Counted from the stretch's first letter, positions 7,016-15,756 are shown. The stretch is 64,000 nucleotides of DNA from VGBO01 sp964453335 (GCA_964453335.1 CAYVOK010000001.1:1-64000); one strand, 5' to 3'. The notes: a model not told the origin generated them from the sequence alone. Translations and numbers: made by a program.

Positions 7016-7314
7016 TTTTCACCAAAAACCCTAGATTGACGAACTCCAGTTCCCCATCGTGTATTGGTTCCTGACTGCCAATGCAAACTACTCTTAATCC
7101 TCCTCTCCCCATACTTGTGACTGTAGTACTTTAAAGTACACTTGTCAGCATTCGGAAACCTTTGTCTTTCTCTCCAAGGACTGCTATACAAAGAAGTTAC
7201 AAATACGTAACTGACACCACTTAAATCAACAACCCTTTTTTGTTCATTCCACACAGTCATTAAAGGAGGAGGGTTGTTAGTTGTAACACCATAGTATGAA
7301 AAATCATAATTCAT
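7009..7314 (-). CDS. W/R/S-rich small protein, first gene of the operon
   Basis: 101 residues, the longest of the family; residues 65-101 (KYGERRIKSSLHW...RVFGEKW) resemble shorter members. AAGGGGTG precedes the ATG. It appears to be the promoter-proximal gene of the 7314-to-1 polycistron, divergent from the pilin gene. Confidence 0.65.
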   Translation of the reverse strand: MNYDFSYYGVTTNNPPPLMTVWNEQKRVVDLSGVSYVFVTSLYSSPWRERQRFPNADKCTLKYYSHKYGERRIKSSLHWQSGTNTRWGTGVRQSRVFGEKW

Positions 7315-7319
7315 TTCAC

Positions 7320-7499
7320 ACCCCTTTCTTTACTGTATCTACTATAGAAATCCCACCCTTTTGTTCTAAATTCTAGGCAACCTTAATAAAAATTACACCA
7401 GAAATTTCTTCATCATTTCTTAACCATTTCTTCATTAATGTTTCACTTATTTCATACCTCTAACCACACTATCTAATTATTTCAAAGGAGAAATTTTAT
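7320..7499. other. Divergent intergenic region
   Basis: AT-rich spacer between the minus-strand operon and the plus-strand pilin gene. It must hold both promoters; TATAGT on the minus strand (about 7337-7342) is a candidate -10, but I see no convincing -35 for either direction. Confidence 0.4.
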
Positions 7500-8576
7500 A
7501 TGAAACGCAAAGGTTTTACGTTGATCGAACTACTAGTTGTTATAGCTATTATTGCTGTTTTAGTAGGACTATTAGTTCCAGCAGTACAAAAGGTTAGAGA
7601 AGCTGCTAATAGAATGAGCTGCAGCAATAATATGAAACAAATTGGTTTGGCAATGCATAATTTTGAAAGTGCAAATAGTAAGTTGCCGACACCCGGACAA
7701 GTTGATAGCACCGGTAATAATGCCACATTATATACTATTCATTCATGGGCTACTCAAATTCTTCCATACGTAGAACAAGAAGCAACATTCAAAATGTTTG
7801 ATATGACAAGTACCGTACCAGCAAATTATAATAAAACTTTTCTTCATAATACCTCAAGAGGATTGGATTATGATGACCCCACCTTTCCTAGCGGTTGGAT
7901 CGGTGCCCAAACACAAGTAAAAACTTTCGTCTGTCCTAGCACCGCTCTTTCATCTTCTGGAAGATCGGCTGGAGAAAACTTGGGATGTATTGATTACATG
8001 GCAGTATCAATTACTGACATAGATGAAGGAACTGGCGCAAGAGCAATAGGAAACGGCTCTGCTCAATATAGAGGCAAATTCTTCGGCATGCTTAATGCAA
8101 ATGGCTCAACTGTAGCTTCAGTTGTTGACGGCTCATCTAACACTATTCTTGTTATTGAAGATGCAGGTAGAGCACATCCAACCGTACCAACTTTTGGAGC
8201 CGGATCTGCAAGAAATTCACCTGTAGCTTCACCTGCACATCCAATAATTGGAAATAACGGAATTAGCCCTGCTCGTAGAGTTTATGCATGGGCAGACCCA
8301 GATGCTTGTGCTAATGGCGTTTCAGGACCAAGTAACTCTACCGCAAGCAAAGTTGCTAAAATTAATAACAATCAAACTCCAATTGGTGGTCCTGCAACTT
8401 GCTTGTGGACTATGAACAACTGCGGTCCTAATGACGAACCTTTTTCCTTTCACAACGGCGTTGCTATGACATGCATGGGGGACGGATCAGTAAGAGCCAT
8501 GAAAGACACTATTGATGCCTTGACATTAAAATCAATTTGTGGCGCTTCTGATGGAAATATCGTAAACATCGACTAA
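7500..8576 (+). CDS. DUF1559-type type II pseudopilin
   Basis: 358 residues. Class III signal RKGFTLIELLVV at residues 3-14, cleaved before Phe6 by a prepilin peptidase, then a hydrophobic pilin helix and the DUF1559 marker NRMSCSNNMKQIGLAMHNFE. The C-terminus has the family's FHNGV...MGDGSVRAMKD motif. AAAGGAG precedes the ATG. These proteins occur in dozens of copies in planctomycete chromosomes; one alone beside phage-type genes suggests capture from the host. It may be displayed on the host surface or be a passenger gene (inference). Followed by a strong terminator. Confidence 0.95.
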   Translation: MKRKGFTLIELLVVIAIIAVLVGLLVPAVQKVREAANRMSCSNNMKQIGLAMHNFESANSKLPTPGQVDSTGNNATLYTIHSWATQILPYVEQEATFKMFDMTSTVPANYNKTFLHNTSRGLDYDDPTFPSGWIGAQTQVKTFVCPSTALSSSGRSAGENLGCIDYMAVSITDIDEGTGARAIGNGSAQYRGKFFGMLNANGSTVASVVDGSSNTILVIEDAGRAHPTVPTFGAGSARNSPVASPAHPIIGNNGISPARRVYAWADPDACANGVSGPSNSTASKVAKINNNQTPIGGPATCLWTMNNCGPNDEPFSFHNGVAMTCMGDGSVRAMKDTIDALTLKSICGASDGNIVNID

Positions 8577-8596
8577 TTTAAAGATAAAATAAAAAA

Positions 8597-8632
8597 AGAG
8601 GTCCTGTCAACAAATGACAGGACCTCTTTCTA
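8597..8632. terminator. Bidirectional intrinsic terminator
   Basis: AGAGGTCCTGTCA/TGACAGGACCTCT, 13-bp stem with ACAAA loop, flanked by an A-run and a T-run; it separates the converging pilin gene and the gene at 8649. Confidence 0.9.
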
Positions 8633-8648
8633 TTTTATAAACGATTTA

Positions 8649-8966
8649 TCAGTCATCCAAAGCGGCAAAGCACCAATTAGGCTGGTAAATCAATTCAATA
8701 GCATTAACACTAATGATAACACTACTTCCAATAGGATCTTCATTGGAAGGACGTTCTTGCGAACTAGCACCACTACTCTCAACAGCCCTAGCTTGAGCCA
8801 ACACTACAAAATTCTGCCCAACCTTGGACAAAATTCCCCTGTAGTTAAACCTAGCGCAAAGAATTGCTAAAGGCTGTCCCAAATAAGCTTGCAGAATCTC
8901 TGAAAGCTCCTCACCCTTAGAAGTATCCAAATTTACACGCTCAGGCGAAATACTCTTCTTAGCCAT
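8649..8966 (-). CDS. Sm-like-fold conserved protein, paralogue of 44978
   Basis: 105 residues; start MAKKSISPE chosen for GGAG upstream. Core YLGQPLAILCARF-YRGILSKVG...VVLAQARAV, then EDPIGS and a C-terminal PNWCFAALDD. It is about 60% identical by eye to the protein at 44978-45304. The strand pattern (fixed surface, YRG turn, V-L-x-x-A) resembles Sm/Hfq-like barrels, which is inference. A CCTATAAT box lies about 70 nt upstream. Confidence 0.75.
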   Translation of the reverse strand: MAKKSISPERVNLDTSKGEELSEILQAYLGQPLAILCARFNYRGILSKVGQNFVVLAQARAVESSGASSQERPSNEDPIGSSVIISVNAIELIYQPNWCFAALDD

Positions 8967-9030
8967 TACACACACTCCTTTCTTACAAACAAAAATTAGG
9001 ACTCACACGAATCCTACCAATCCAACGCCA

Positions 9031-9041
9031 AATATTATAGG
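9031..9041 (-). promoter_or_regulatory. CCTATAATATT -10-like box
   Basis: CCCCTATAATATT on the minus strand, about 70 nt before the 8649-8966 gene; a plausible sigma70-like -10 without a clear -35. Confidence 0.35.
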
Positions 9042-9163
9042 GGACTTAAAAAAATTTAAACCTGAAAATCCTGCCAACACAAATCTTTCCAAACTTCAAG
9101 CAATACTACTGTTTCTGGCATAGCAAAACCCTCCAAATCAAGAGTTGCTATATTATAGCGATA

Positions 9164-9466
9164 CTAATCAATCCTTTTCTTCTTCATTTTTTCTATCTGT
9201 AACTTCAATTCATTTACATCGCTCCAATACATGTCTCTTTCCTCCTCCGCAGCATCTAAAGCCTCATACATACGTTCTATCTCAGAACTCAAAATCACAT
9301 TTCTATACATAAGAAAACATGTAAAAACAAAAAATATTACAAATAAAACACCAGACAAATCTTTCAACATCTTCTCACTAGCTTGTTTCTTTTTCATGTT
9401 AATAATATAAGACTCCTTGCCTCGCTCTACATTAAAAGCATTAATCAAATCTCTATCTTCTGGCAT
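9164..9466 (-). CDS. Single-TM coiled-coil protein
   Basis: 100 residues: cytoplasmic N-terminus, hydrophobic segment near residues 38-55, then a long Glu/Lys-rich coiled coil to the C-terminus. The layout recalls spanin or division-type bitopic proteins, but no family is recognised. CAAGGAG precedes the ATG, which lies in the end of the preceding gene. Confidence 0.65.
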   Translation of the reverse strand: MPEDRDLINAFNVERGKESYIINMKKKQASEKMLKDLSGVLFVIFFVFTCFLMYRNVILSSEIERMYEALDAAEEERDMYWSDVNELKLQIEKMKKKRID

Positions 9467-9704
9467 CTTCTACTCCTTGTTGATATACAAAACACATAAA
9501 TATTCTCTCAACTAATGAATCAACATATTCTACATCACGAAAAGAAACAGAATATAAACAAGCATTAATAGAATACATATAATAATTATTTGACCAAATA
9601 TAAGAAAATCTATTGTTTCTACCAAAACAAGAAGAAAATTCTCTAAAATAACCCGAATCAAAAGACCAAGACCTAGAATCATGACTCAACTGAAGATTGA
9701 TCAT
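9453..9704 (-). CDS. Small S/Y/F/N-rich protein of the W/S/N/R family
   Basis: 83 residues, MINLQLSHDSRSWSFD..., with aromatic/Ser/Asn repeats, then a short hydrophobic C-terminal part. Same bias as the small proteins at 38-4234 and likewise placed in a tight operon. Function unknown. Confidence 0.6.
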   Translation of the reverse strand: MINLQLSHDSRSWSFDSGYFREFSSCFGRNNRFSYIWSNNYYMYSINACLYSVSFRDVEYVDSLVERIFMCFVYQQGVEDARR

Positions 9705-9741
9705 ATAACCATTTTACGCCACAAAAAAACAAAATCCACAA

Positions 9742-9903
9742 CTAATTTTTTTTCAAATGTTTTTGATACTCAGCCATAAACTTTCTGAGCTTTTGCGCCT
9801 CATCCTCCTCCTTGCCGCCCTTCAAAAACATGCAAGCTATTATTACAATAAAAACAACAGATGAAAATATAGTACCAAATACAAATATCAATAAGTCTAA
9901 CAT
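9742..9903 (-). CDS. 53-residue single-TM protein
   Basis: MLDLLIFVFGTIF... hydrophobic at residues 4-27, then a charged helical tail (KGGKEEDEAQKLRK). GGAGGC lies 4 nt before the ATG. First gene of a three-gene operon. Function unknown. Confidence 0.6.
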   Translation of the reverse strand: MLDLLIFVFGTIFSSVVFIVIIACMFLKGGKEEDEAQKLRKFMAEYQKHLKKN

Positions 9904-9948
9904 AATGCCTCCACATTAATATAGATGACAAATTATTTTAAATAGCTC

Positions 9949-9956
9949 AATAAATA
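9949..9956 (+). promoter_or_regulatory. AATAAATA late-promoter-like box
   Basis: AATAAATA 26 nt before the start at 9982; compare T4 late TATAAATA. A similar box precedes 42454. Speculative. Confidence 0.25.
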
Positions 9957-9981
9957 CTTTATTGTCCCGAAAGGTAATAAA

Positions 9982-10647
9982 ATGATTGAATTTTACGAGT
10001 GGATTGCAGACCCTATTGATATTCTTTTAAGCGAAGAACATGATCCATATGAATTGCTAGGAATTCCACAAAATGCTTCTTATGATGAAGCTCTTCCCGC
10101 TTTTAAAATGAAACTTAGAACATTTTTCCACGAACCAAGCAAAATGGTTGCTGTTAATAACTTGATGGATAGACTAAAGCATGAGAAAAATAAACTTAAT
10201 GCACCAAAAACAGCAACAGCTACTAGAAACCCATATAGACCAACAGTTGCACCATACGAAAGCCCGACTAAAGATGTAAATGATCATATCCAAGATAAAG
10301 TATGGAACTCACCATTGCTCAAAGGCTGGTCAAACAAAGCCCTTTCAGCAGCACAATCATTGGCAAATATGTACAAAGACCTTATTACAAGCAAAAAACA
10401 CTTGCCAAGACCAGAAGTCATGCTAAAAGTTGAAAAGTTTATGATGTCTATGGCTAAAAATGGCGAAGACAGAACCATGAAACTAGCTAATAAAGTTGGA
10501 CACTATGAAGATCTAGGAAAATGGATCAAAAGCCAAAAAGAAAAAGCTAAAACTACTATGAATATTGGTGATATCGTTAAACAAAAAGAAAACAAGCCAC
10601 TTGGCGAATCCTTCACCACATTCAAAGAATGGCTAACTAACAGATAA
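9982..10647 (+). CDS. Degenerate J-domain-like protein with FKEWL tag
   Basis: 221 residues. Residues about 20-65 (DPYELLGIPQNASYDEALPA) match the start of a DnaJ J-domain, but the catalytic HPD is replaced by HEP, so Hsp70 stimulation is doubtful. The N-terminus (MIEFYEWIAD) and C-terminus (FTTFKEWLTNR) both carry the F-x-x-W-[LI] motif shared with the proteins at 11123-15728. AAAGG precedes the ATG. Could be an internal head or scaffold-associated protein (inference). Confidence 0.75.
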   Translation: MIEFYEWIADPIDILLSEEHDPYELLGIPQNASYDEALPAFKMKLRTFFHEPSKMVAVNNLMDRLKHEKNKLNAPKTATATRNPYRPTVAPYESPTKDVNDHIQDKVWNSPLLKGWSNKALSAAQSLANMYKDLITSKKHLPRPEVMLKVEKFMMSMAKNGEDRTMKLANKVGHYEDLGKWIKSQKEKAKTTMNIGDIVKQKENKPLGESFTTFKEWLTNR

Positions 10648-10652
10648 AACAT

Positions 10653-10684
10653 AAAAGGGGGCTAAATCACTTAGCCCCCTTTTA
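10653..10684. terminator. Bidirectional intrinsic terminator
   Basis: AAAAGGGGGCTAA/TTAGCCCCCTTTT hairpin between the converging genes at 9982 and 10688. Confidence 0.9.
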
Positions 10685-10687
10685 TTA

Positions 10688-11032
10688 TTAATCCTTCTTC
10701 TTTCCGCCCTTAAATCTTTCCAAGACTTTCTTTTGATAATCATTAAACTCCTTCTCACTCAACTTGCCATCCTTGTCCTCGTCAGCCTTTTGCCAACGAT
10801 CCCACATATTGCGACCTCCACTTAACTCCTCCTTAGATAACAATCCATCCTTATCCTTGTCGTTAGTTTCCAATAACTTCTTCCAACTAATTGGACCAAA
10901 CTTACTCTTCTCTCCCCTAGGACCACCTTCCTTGCGATCCTTCTTTGGTTCATCCGGCTTCACAGGAGCAGGCTCCTGAGCAATCAACATACCCATACCA
11001 CACACCAAACCCAATAATGCTAACTTCTTCAT
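10688..11032 (-). CDS. Secreted EF-hand protein
   Basis: 114 residues. Signal peptide MKKLALLGLVCGMGMLIA, Pro/Lys-rich linker, then two EF-hand calcium loops: NDKDKDGLLSKE (about 57-68) and ADEDKDGKLSEKE (about 82-94), both with Asp at positions 1, 3 and 5 and Glu at 12. Start set by AGGTGAAAAG. Small secreted EF-hand proteins are common in planctomycetes, so this is probably of host origin. A TATAAT box lies about 35 nt upstream. The role in infection is unknown. Confidence 0.88.
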   Translation of the reverse strand: MKKLALLGLVCGMGMLIAQEPAPVKPDEPKKDRKEGGPRGEKSKFGPISWKKLLETNDKDKDGLLSKEELSGGRNMWDRWQKADEDKDGKLSEKEFNDYQKKVLERFKGGKKKD

Positions 11033-11063
11033 CTTTTCACCTCTTAATTTAATCCCACCATTA

Positions 11064-11071
11064 GGATTATA
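11064..11071 (-). promoter_or_regulatory. TATAAT -10 box of the EF-hand gene
   Basis: GAATATAATCC on the minus strand, about 35 nt before the 11032 start; no clear -35 seen. Confidence 0.4.
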
Positions 11072-11122
11072 TTCTAAGATGCTAAACAAATAAAAATAAC
11101 TCAAAAATTCTACATATTTATT

Positions 11123-13273
11123 ATGCACTTCAAACAATGGATAAAACTTCTAGAAGCTATAGCTCCTGATGTTAAGGAAATCATTTTAAAAGCAAAATGG
11201 CCAGCATCCAAAGAAGAAATCGATAAAGCTATCAAATCAATCGAAGATTCACCAGAATCCTACGACAAAAAACAAGCTTTCTCATTCATGCAAAAACAAT
11301 TCGGACTCAAATCAACAGAAAAACAAACCATCACAGACCCATTCCTACAAGAATATAAAAATAAAGAACAATCTAAGCAAATCACCACCGAAGAATTCAA
11401 AACACTACAATACTTCCAAAACGGAAATAAAGAACTTCTAAAAGAAATGATGGATGACCTCAGAGAACTTATCTCTAATAATAAAATTACACTCATTTTC
11501 GATACAAAACCAAAAATAAAATATAATAACGAAATATTAGACGATTATCAAGATTTAACCCAATTTCTTGCTATATTACACACATTAAAACCACAATCAG
11601 AACAACCCGCATCAGATGAAAACTTCCAAAACCCAGCTTTGCTAGAACTCAAAAACCAAGCAGACCTAGTAGCTAAATCTAATAACATCTGGGTATTTAA
11701 AGGCGATGATCCAATTAAATGCCGTATCATGGGAAAAGGCCAAAACTGGTGCATCAGTAGCTCTACAAGCGTACAACACTACTTCAACTATAGACATGAT
11801 TATGGACAAACCCAATACTTCATATTCGACTTCAATAAAGCACCTTATGACTCTGCTAGATATGTTAACCCCGGCGTAGCTCCCGAAGGCGAATACTCCG
11901 AATGGGTCGATAGACGTAACAACAGAGCCACACCACAAAATAATATATCATTCTCAGTCAACGGATATAACTCCCTAGAAGATTACCTAAACTACCTTAA
12001 ATCAAATGGGATTGATACAAATTTATTCCAAGCGGATCCAATTTCTGATTATGAAAGAAAACTGAAAAGTTTTATCAATAGAAAAGACTTCCAAGGTGCT
12101 CAAAATTACCCAGATACTAAAAAAGCAGCCGATGGCACACCAGCCATGTTCCACTTCTACCTCAAAATTATCGAAACTCTAGACGATGAAGAAGAATTCG
12201 ATACCCTCACACCAAACCAAAAAGATGAATTCGTTATCGGTAAAGATAAACTAACAGGACACCAAGCAAACTACGTCATATCCAAAGGACCTAAATTCCT
12301 CAAAGAATATGTAAACTCCATAAACTCCTTCAAATATTTCTTGGAAAACCTACAAAACCCAGATCCAATTATCGAATTTATCATCAATAATAAAAAAGAT
12401 CTTAGAAACATTTCACTAAAACATTTCTTCGATAATGCAAAAGACTTCGACAAAACATTAGAAAAATTAATAGAAAGAATCAAAAAAGAAGATCCCAAAA
12501 TACAAAATGATATCTTCTCAGAATTCCCCTACGCACTAAAATCAGAAACAATAGGAATAGAAGAATCAATTGAAATAGTTAAAGCAATAGCAAAATATAA
12601 ACCAAACTTCATTGGAAACGAAATAGAAGATATATTACTAAGAATAGATGGACTACCACTCGAACAAAGAATAGACATCATTCAAATAATTGTAGAAAAT
12701 TTACAAAACTATAACTTAAGCGTTATAGATGACATTTTTAATCAACTAAAAGTAGTAGATCCCAAAGTATTAGAAAAAGAAAAATATAAAAAAATAATTA
12801 ATAACGTTGCTCAAAATATTACAAACACAAGCTACTCCGCAAGCCCATCAACTAATATAATAACCTTACTCATGAAAGTTCCTACAGACTTAATTGATTA
12901 TACAATCGAAAAATTAGGAGATAAAATAAACTTATTAGGAACATTAGAAGCTATACACGCATTTCACTTTACCAGAAAACCAGAAACTTTAAGTAAAATA
13001 ATACCAAGACATATTATAAACCAATTAAACGAAAAAGAAATATACGGTATACTTTCTAGTTATATCACACAAGGTGCTAGTTTTACCCTTGAAGATATTA
13101 TGACAATACTAGGAAAAGAAAACCTAGAAAAATTACAAAAACAACAAATGGAAGAATTACTTTCATACACAAAAAGGCACAACAATAATAACCCATTTGT
13201 TCACCAATTAAGAAGACTATTCCCAAACAAAAGCTACCCAGATTCTTGGAAAGAATTAGAAGGACAACTATGA
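11123..13273 (+). CDS. Large FKQW-tagged protein with GQNWCISS motif
   Basis: 716 residues. N-terminus MHFKQWIKLLEA carries the M-x-F-K-x-W tag. Centre (about 190-290) has DPIKCRIMGKGQNWCISSST...YFIFDF, a motif seen in uncharacterised phage proteins (often TKWCTSS-like, around a conserved Cys). The C-terminal 400 residues are helical repeats. No ribosome site lies before the ATG; an AT-rich TACATATTTATT does. Co-linear with three more tagged genes. Possibly a packaged or ejected protein (inference). Confidence 0.8.
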   Translation: MHFKQWIKLLEAIAPDVKEIILKAKWPASKEEIDKAIKSIEDSPESYDKKQAFSFMQKQFGLKSTEKQTITDPFLQEYKNKEQSKQITTEEFKTLQYFQNGNKELLKEMMDDLRELISNNKITLIFDTKPKIKYNNEILDDYQDLTQFLAILHTLKPQSEQPASDENFQNPALLELKNQADLVAKSNNIWVFKGDDPIKCRIMGKGQNWCISSSTSVQHYFNYRHDYGQTQYFIFDFNKAPYDSARYVNPGVAPEGEYSEWVDRRNNRATPQNNISFSVNGYNSLEDYLNYLKSNGIDTNLFQADPISDYERKLKSFINRKDFQGAQNYPDTKKAADGTPAMFHFYLKIIETLDDEEEFDTLTPNQKDEFVIGKDKLTGHQANYVISKGPKFLKEYVNSINSFKYFLENLQNPDPIIEFIINNKKDLRNISLKHFFDNAKDFDKTLEKLIERIKKEDPKIQNDIFSEFPYALKSETIGIEESIEIVKAIAKYKPNFIGNEIEDILLRIDGLPLEQRIDIIQIIVENLQNYNLSVIDDIFNQLKVVDPKVLEKEKYKKIINNVAQNITNTSYSASPSTNIITLLMKVPTDLIDYTIEKLGDKINLLGTLEAIHAFHFTRKPETLSKIIPRHIINQLNEKEIYGILSSYITQGASFTLEDIMTILGKENLEKLQKQQMEELLSYTKRHNNNNPFVHQLRRLFPNKSYPDSWKELEGQL

Positions 13274-14115
13274 TACCATTCAAACAATGGCTCAACGAAT
13301 CAGCCAAAGAACTCGCCAAAGCCTATTCCCAATCCCTAAAACCCATCCCCCAAGACCCTAAACACCACCCAGAAGGCAATGTCCTCACTCACATCAAACT
13401 CGTCAGAAAAGCTATCCCACAAGCAATAGAATACGTCAAAGAACTCAAAACCCAAGAACACTTCTCAACCATCCTACAAGATATCAATGTAGAACCATCC
13501 CCAGAACAACTACAAATACTCAAACTCGCTACTTGGCTACACGATATAGGAAAAATTCCCACTACCAAAATCGATAACAAAAGACATTGGAAAGAACCTG
13601 GTCCAGAAGGCAAAATCACAAGCTATAGACACGAAGATCAAGAATTCTACCAGCCAGAAATCGATAAACTTATAGACAAAACACCAGAAGATATCAAAAA
13701 ATTATATTATGATAACAAAGATACTCTAGATTTCCTCATCCAAAGACACATGGACGCAACCAAAATGAGCAAAGATAATAAAGGATTACCTCAAACATTC
13801 ATAAATCTATTCAAAGACGGCAAACTCATACCCACCGATAAAAATAAACTACTACTAATACTCATCTACGCAGATAAAATGGGAAGAGAACCACAATCAC
13901 AAGAATCTATCAAAAGAAATGACCAAGCACTCATCGTCGCTAGCCAAAAAAGCAAAGAAATTGCAGACAAAACAAAAAATACACAAACCACTAATAACCC
14001 AAAAGATATGCTGCAATCCCTTAAAGATAAAAAACTACCACTCGATAAAATCTATAACATACTAAAAAGCAAATTCGGACTGTCATCCCAAGAAATTGAT
14101 GACCTCAATAAATAA
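13270..14115 (+). CDS. HD-domain phosphohydrolase with FKQWL tag
   Basis: 281 residues. Start MIPFKQWLNES, chosen for GAAGGAC upstream and the ATGA overlap with the preceding stop. HD-superfamily metal ligands: His in LTHIKLV (about 47), HDIGKIP (about 91-97), RHED (about 118) and a later Asp in IYADKMGRE. Most like the HD domain of CCA-adding/poly(A) polymerase enzymes, and the CCA enzyme lies 0.4 kb downstream. Likely a phosphodiesterase or phosphatase acting on nucleotides or tRNA 3' ends. Confidence 0.82.
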   Translation: MIPFKQWLNESAKELAKAYSQSLKPIPQDPKHHPEGNVLTHIKLVRKAIPQAIEYVKELKTQEHFSTILQDINVEPSPEQLQILKLATWLHDIGKIPTTKIDNKRHWKEPGPEGKITSYRHEDQEFYQPEIDKLIDKTPEDIKKLYYDNKDTLDFLIQRHMDATKMSKDNKGLPQTFINLFKDGKLIPTDKNKLLLILIYADKMGREPQSQESIKRNDQALIVASQKSKEIADKTKNTQTTNNPKDMLQSLKDKKLPLDKIYNILKSKFGLSSQEIDDLNK

Positions 14116-14119
14116 TATA

Positions 14120-14521
14120 ATGAACTTCAAAGAATGGCTAAATAAAAACGAAAGCCTTACCAACTTGATCGGAAACATGGTGTCCACATACACAGGATTA
14201 CCAGGTTTCGATGAACTAGGATTGCAATCTTCTGCAGATAGCGTTGCCAATATCGCCAAATCTATGCCCTACTACGCAACCAAAGCATACAACGCCTTGG
14301 AAAAAGCTGTTGTGCCAATAGATTCTGAAACACAAAACGAACTACTTAAAAAATGCAAAGATGAAAAATCTTCTAAAGCTTGTGCCGAATTATGCAAAAA
14401 TGGAGGTCTGACTAAATATGACAAAAAATACGCCTGCGAAATAGGTAACTGCCAAGTAGTTCGTACCAAAGACTTTAGAGGCAGAAGATCTATTAAATGG
14501 AAATGTAATCCAAAGGATTAA
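14120..14521 (+). CDS. FKEWL-tagged small Cys-containing protein
   Basis: 133 residues beginning MNFKEWLNKNES. C-terminal half has six cysteines (CKDE, CAELC, CEIGNC, KCN), possibly disulfides or a metal site. No ribosome site, so probably coupled to the HD gene ending 4 nt upstream. Stop to next start is 1 nt. Function unknown. Confidence 0.65.
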   Translation: MNFKEWLNKNESLTNLIGNMVSTYTGLPGFDELGLQSSADSVANIAKSMPYYATKAYNALEKAVVPIDSETQNELLKKCKDEKSSKACAELCKNGGLTKYDKKYACEIGNCQVVRTKDFRGRRSIKWKCNPKD

Positions 14522-14522
14522 C

Positions 14523-15728
14523 ATGAACTTTAAACTTTGGCTTATCAATGAAGAAGAAAAACCAGTCACTATGACTGCAGATATCCCCATGCCCCCAGAA
14601 ATCACACTACTCAATAAAATATTCAAAAAATATGACAAAAAACTATACGCTGTCGGCGGCGCTATCAGAGACTTCCTTGTTAATCAATTCCACTTCCCAT
14701 CCTCTGAATACTCACCAAAAGATGTAGATATCACCACAGATGCTACACCAGATAAAATAACAGAAATTCTAAACTCCCCAGAAGCTAAAGAAAATAATAT
14801 CAAAGTCCTGCCAAAAGGAGAAGAATTCGGTGTCATATCCGCTATCATCAACGGAAAAGAATTCGAAATAGCTACCTTCAGATCAGATTACTACGACCCA
14901 GAACTAGGCGATGGAAGAAGACCTGATAAAGTACAATTCTCCTCACCTGAAGAAGATGCTAAAAGAAGAGACCTTACCATCAATGCACTATTCTACGATA
15001 TAGATAAAAAAGAAATTATCGATTATAACCAAGGACAAGGCCTGGAAGATGTTAAAAACCTCAACGCCAGAATGGTAGGCGACCCCAACCAAAGATTCCA
15101 AGAAGATAAACTAAGAATACTTAGACTAATCAGATTCTTCTCCAGATTTAACCCAAACCCAATTATTAGTAATATCGACCAAAAAACACTAGAAGCTATT
15201 CAAAAATTCAAAGACCTAAAAGGAATCTCCCCAGAAAGAATCAACGCAGAATTCACTAACGGATTCAAATCTGCTCTAAATAAAAAAACCTACCTGCAAA
15301 ATTACTCAGACCTAGATCTGTTCAATACCATATTCAAAAACCTCATCGTAAATACCAACCAATACCAACAGTCAGATAGCCTCCCAGCTACACTAGCATT
15401 CATACTCCAAGATAACAAAAATCCACAAGAAGTAAGAGCTAAACTAAATGCACTAAAATATCCAAATGAATTGTCTGATAAAGTAGAACTACTACTTATG
15501 CTTAATGATATGGACCAATATAACATATTGACCCTTATTAAGAAACGAAATATTATTAAAAATGTAACAAATGATATTATTGAATTCGCTAAACTTACTA
15601 ATAATAAAAACATTCACAAGTTCGCTGATTACCAACAACAAACCAAATCCCAAGATTTCATGCACCTAAAAGGTCCTGATATCAATAAAGCTATGAACCA
15701 AAAAGAAAAAGAAATCTTTAACAGTTAG
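14523..15728 (+). CDS. CCA-adding enzyme / poly(A) polymerase family, FKLWL-tagged
   Basis: 401 residues. tRNA nucleotidyltransferase, class II: GGAIRD (about 44-49), catalytic D-x-D in DVDITTD (about 64-70), a third acid in FEIATFR, RRDLTINAL (about 150-158) and the nucleotide-recognition region EDKLRILRLIRFFSRF. It adds or repairs the 3' CCA of tRNA. N-terminus MNFKLWLINEEE is an extra tag not found in cellular enzymes and shared with the neighbours. AAAGGA precedes the ATG. The tRNA genes in the window are plausible substrates. Confidence 0.92.
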   Translation: MNFKLWLINEEEKPVTMTADIPMPPEITLLNKIFKKYDKKLYAVGGAIRDFLVNQFHFPSSEYSPKDVDITTDATPDKITEILNSPEAKENNIKVLPKGEEFGVISAIINGKEFEIATFRSDYYDPELGDGRRPDKVQFSSPEEDAKRRDLTINALFYDIDKKEIIDYNQGQGLEDVKNLNARMVGDPNQRFQEDKLRILRLIRFFSRFNPNPIISNIDQKTLEAIQKFKDLKGISPERINAEFTNGFKSALNKKTYLQNYSDLDLFNTIFKNLIVNTNQYQQSDSLPATLAFILQDNKNPQEVRAKLNALKYPNELSDKVELLLMLNDMDQYNILTLIKKRNIIKNVTNDIIEFAKLTNNKNIHKFADYQQQTKSQDFMHLKGPDINKAMNQKEKEIFNS

Positions 15729-15756
15729 CTGAACCACCTCCCCAACTAAAAAATAA

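Noticed and set aside
11260..13319. Minus-strand ORFs opposite the tagged genes
   Set aside because: Mirror frames of well-supported coding sequence, without ribosome sites or promoters.
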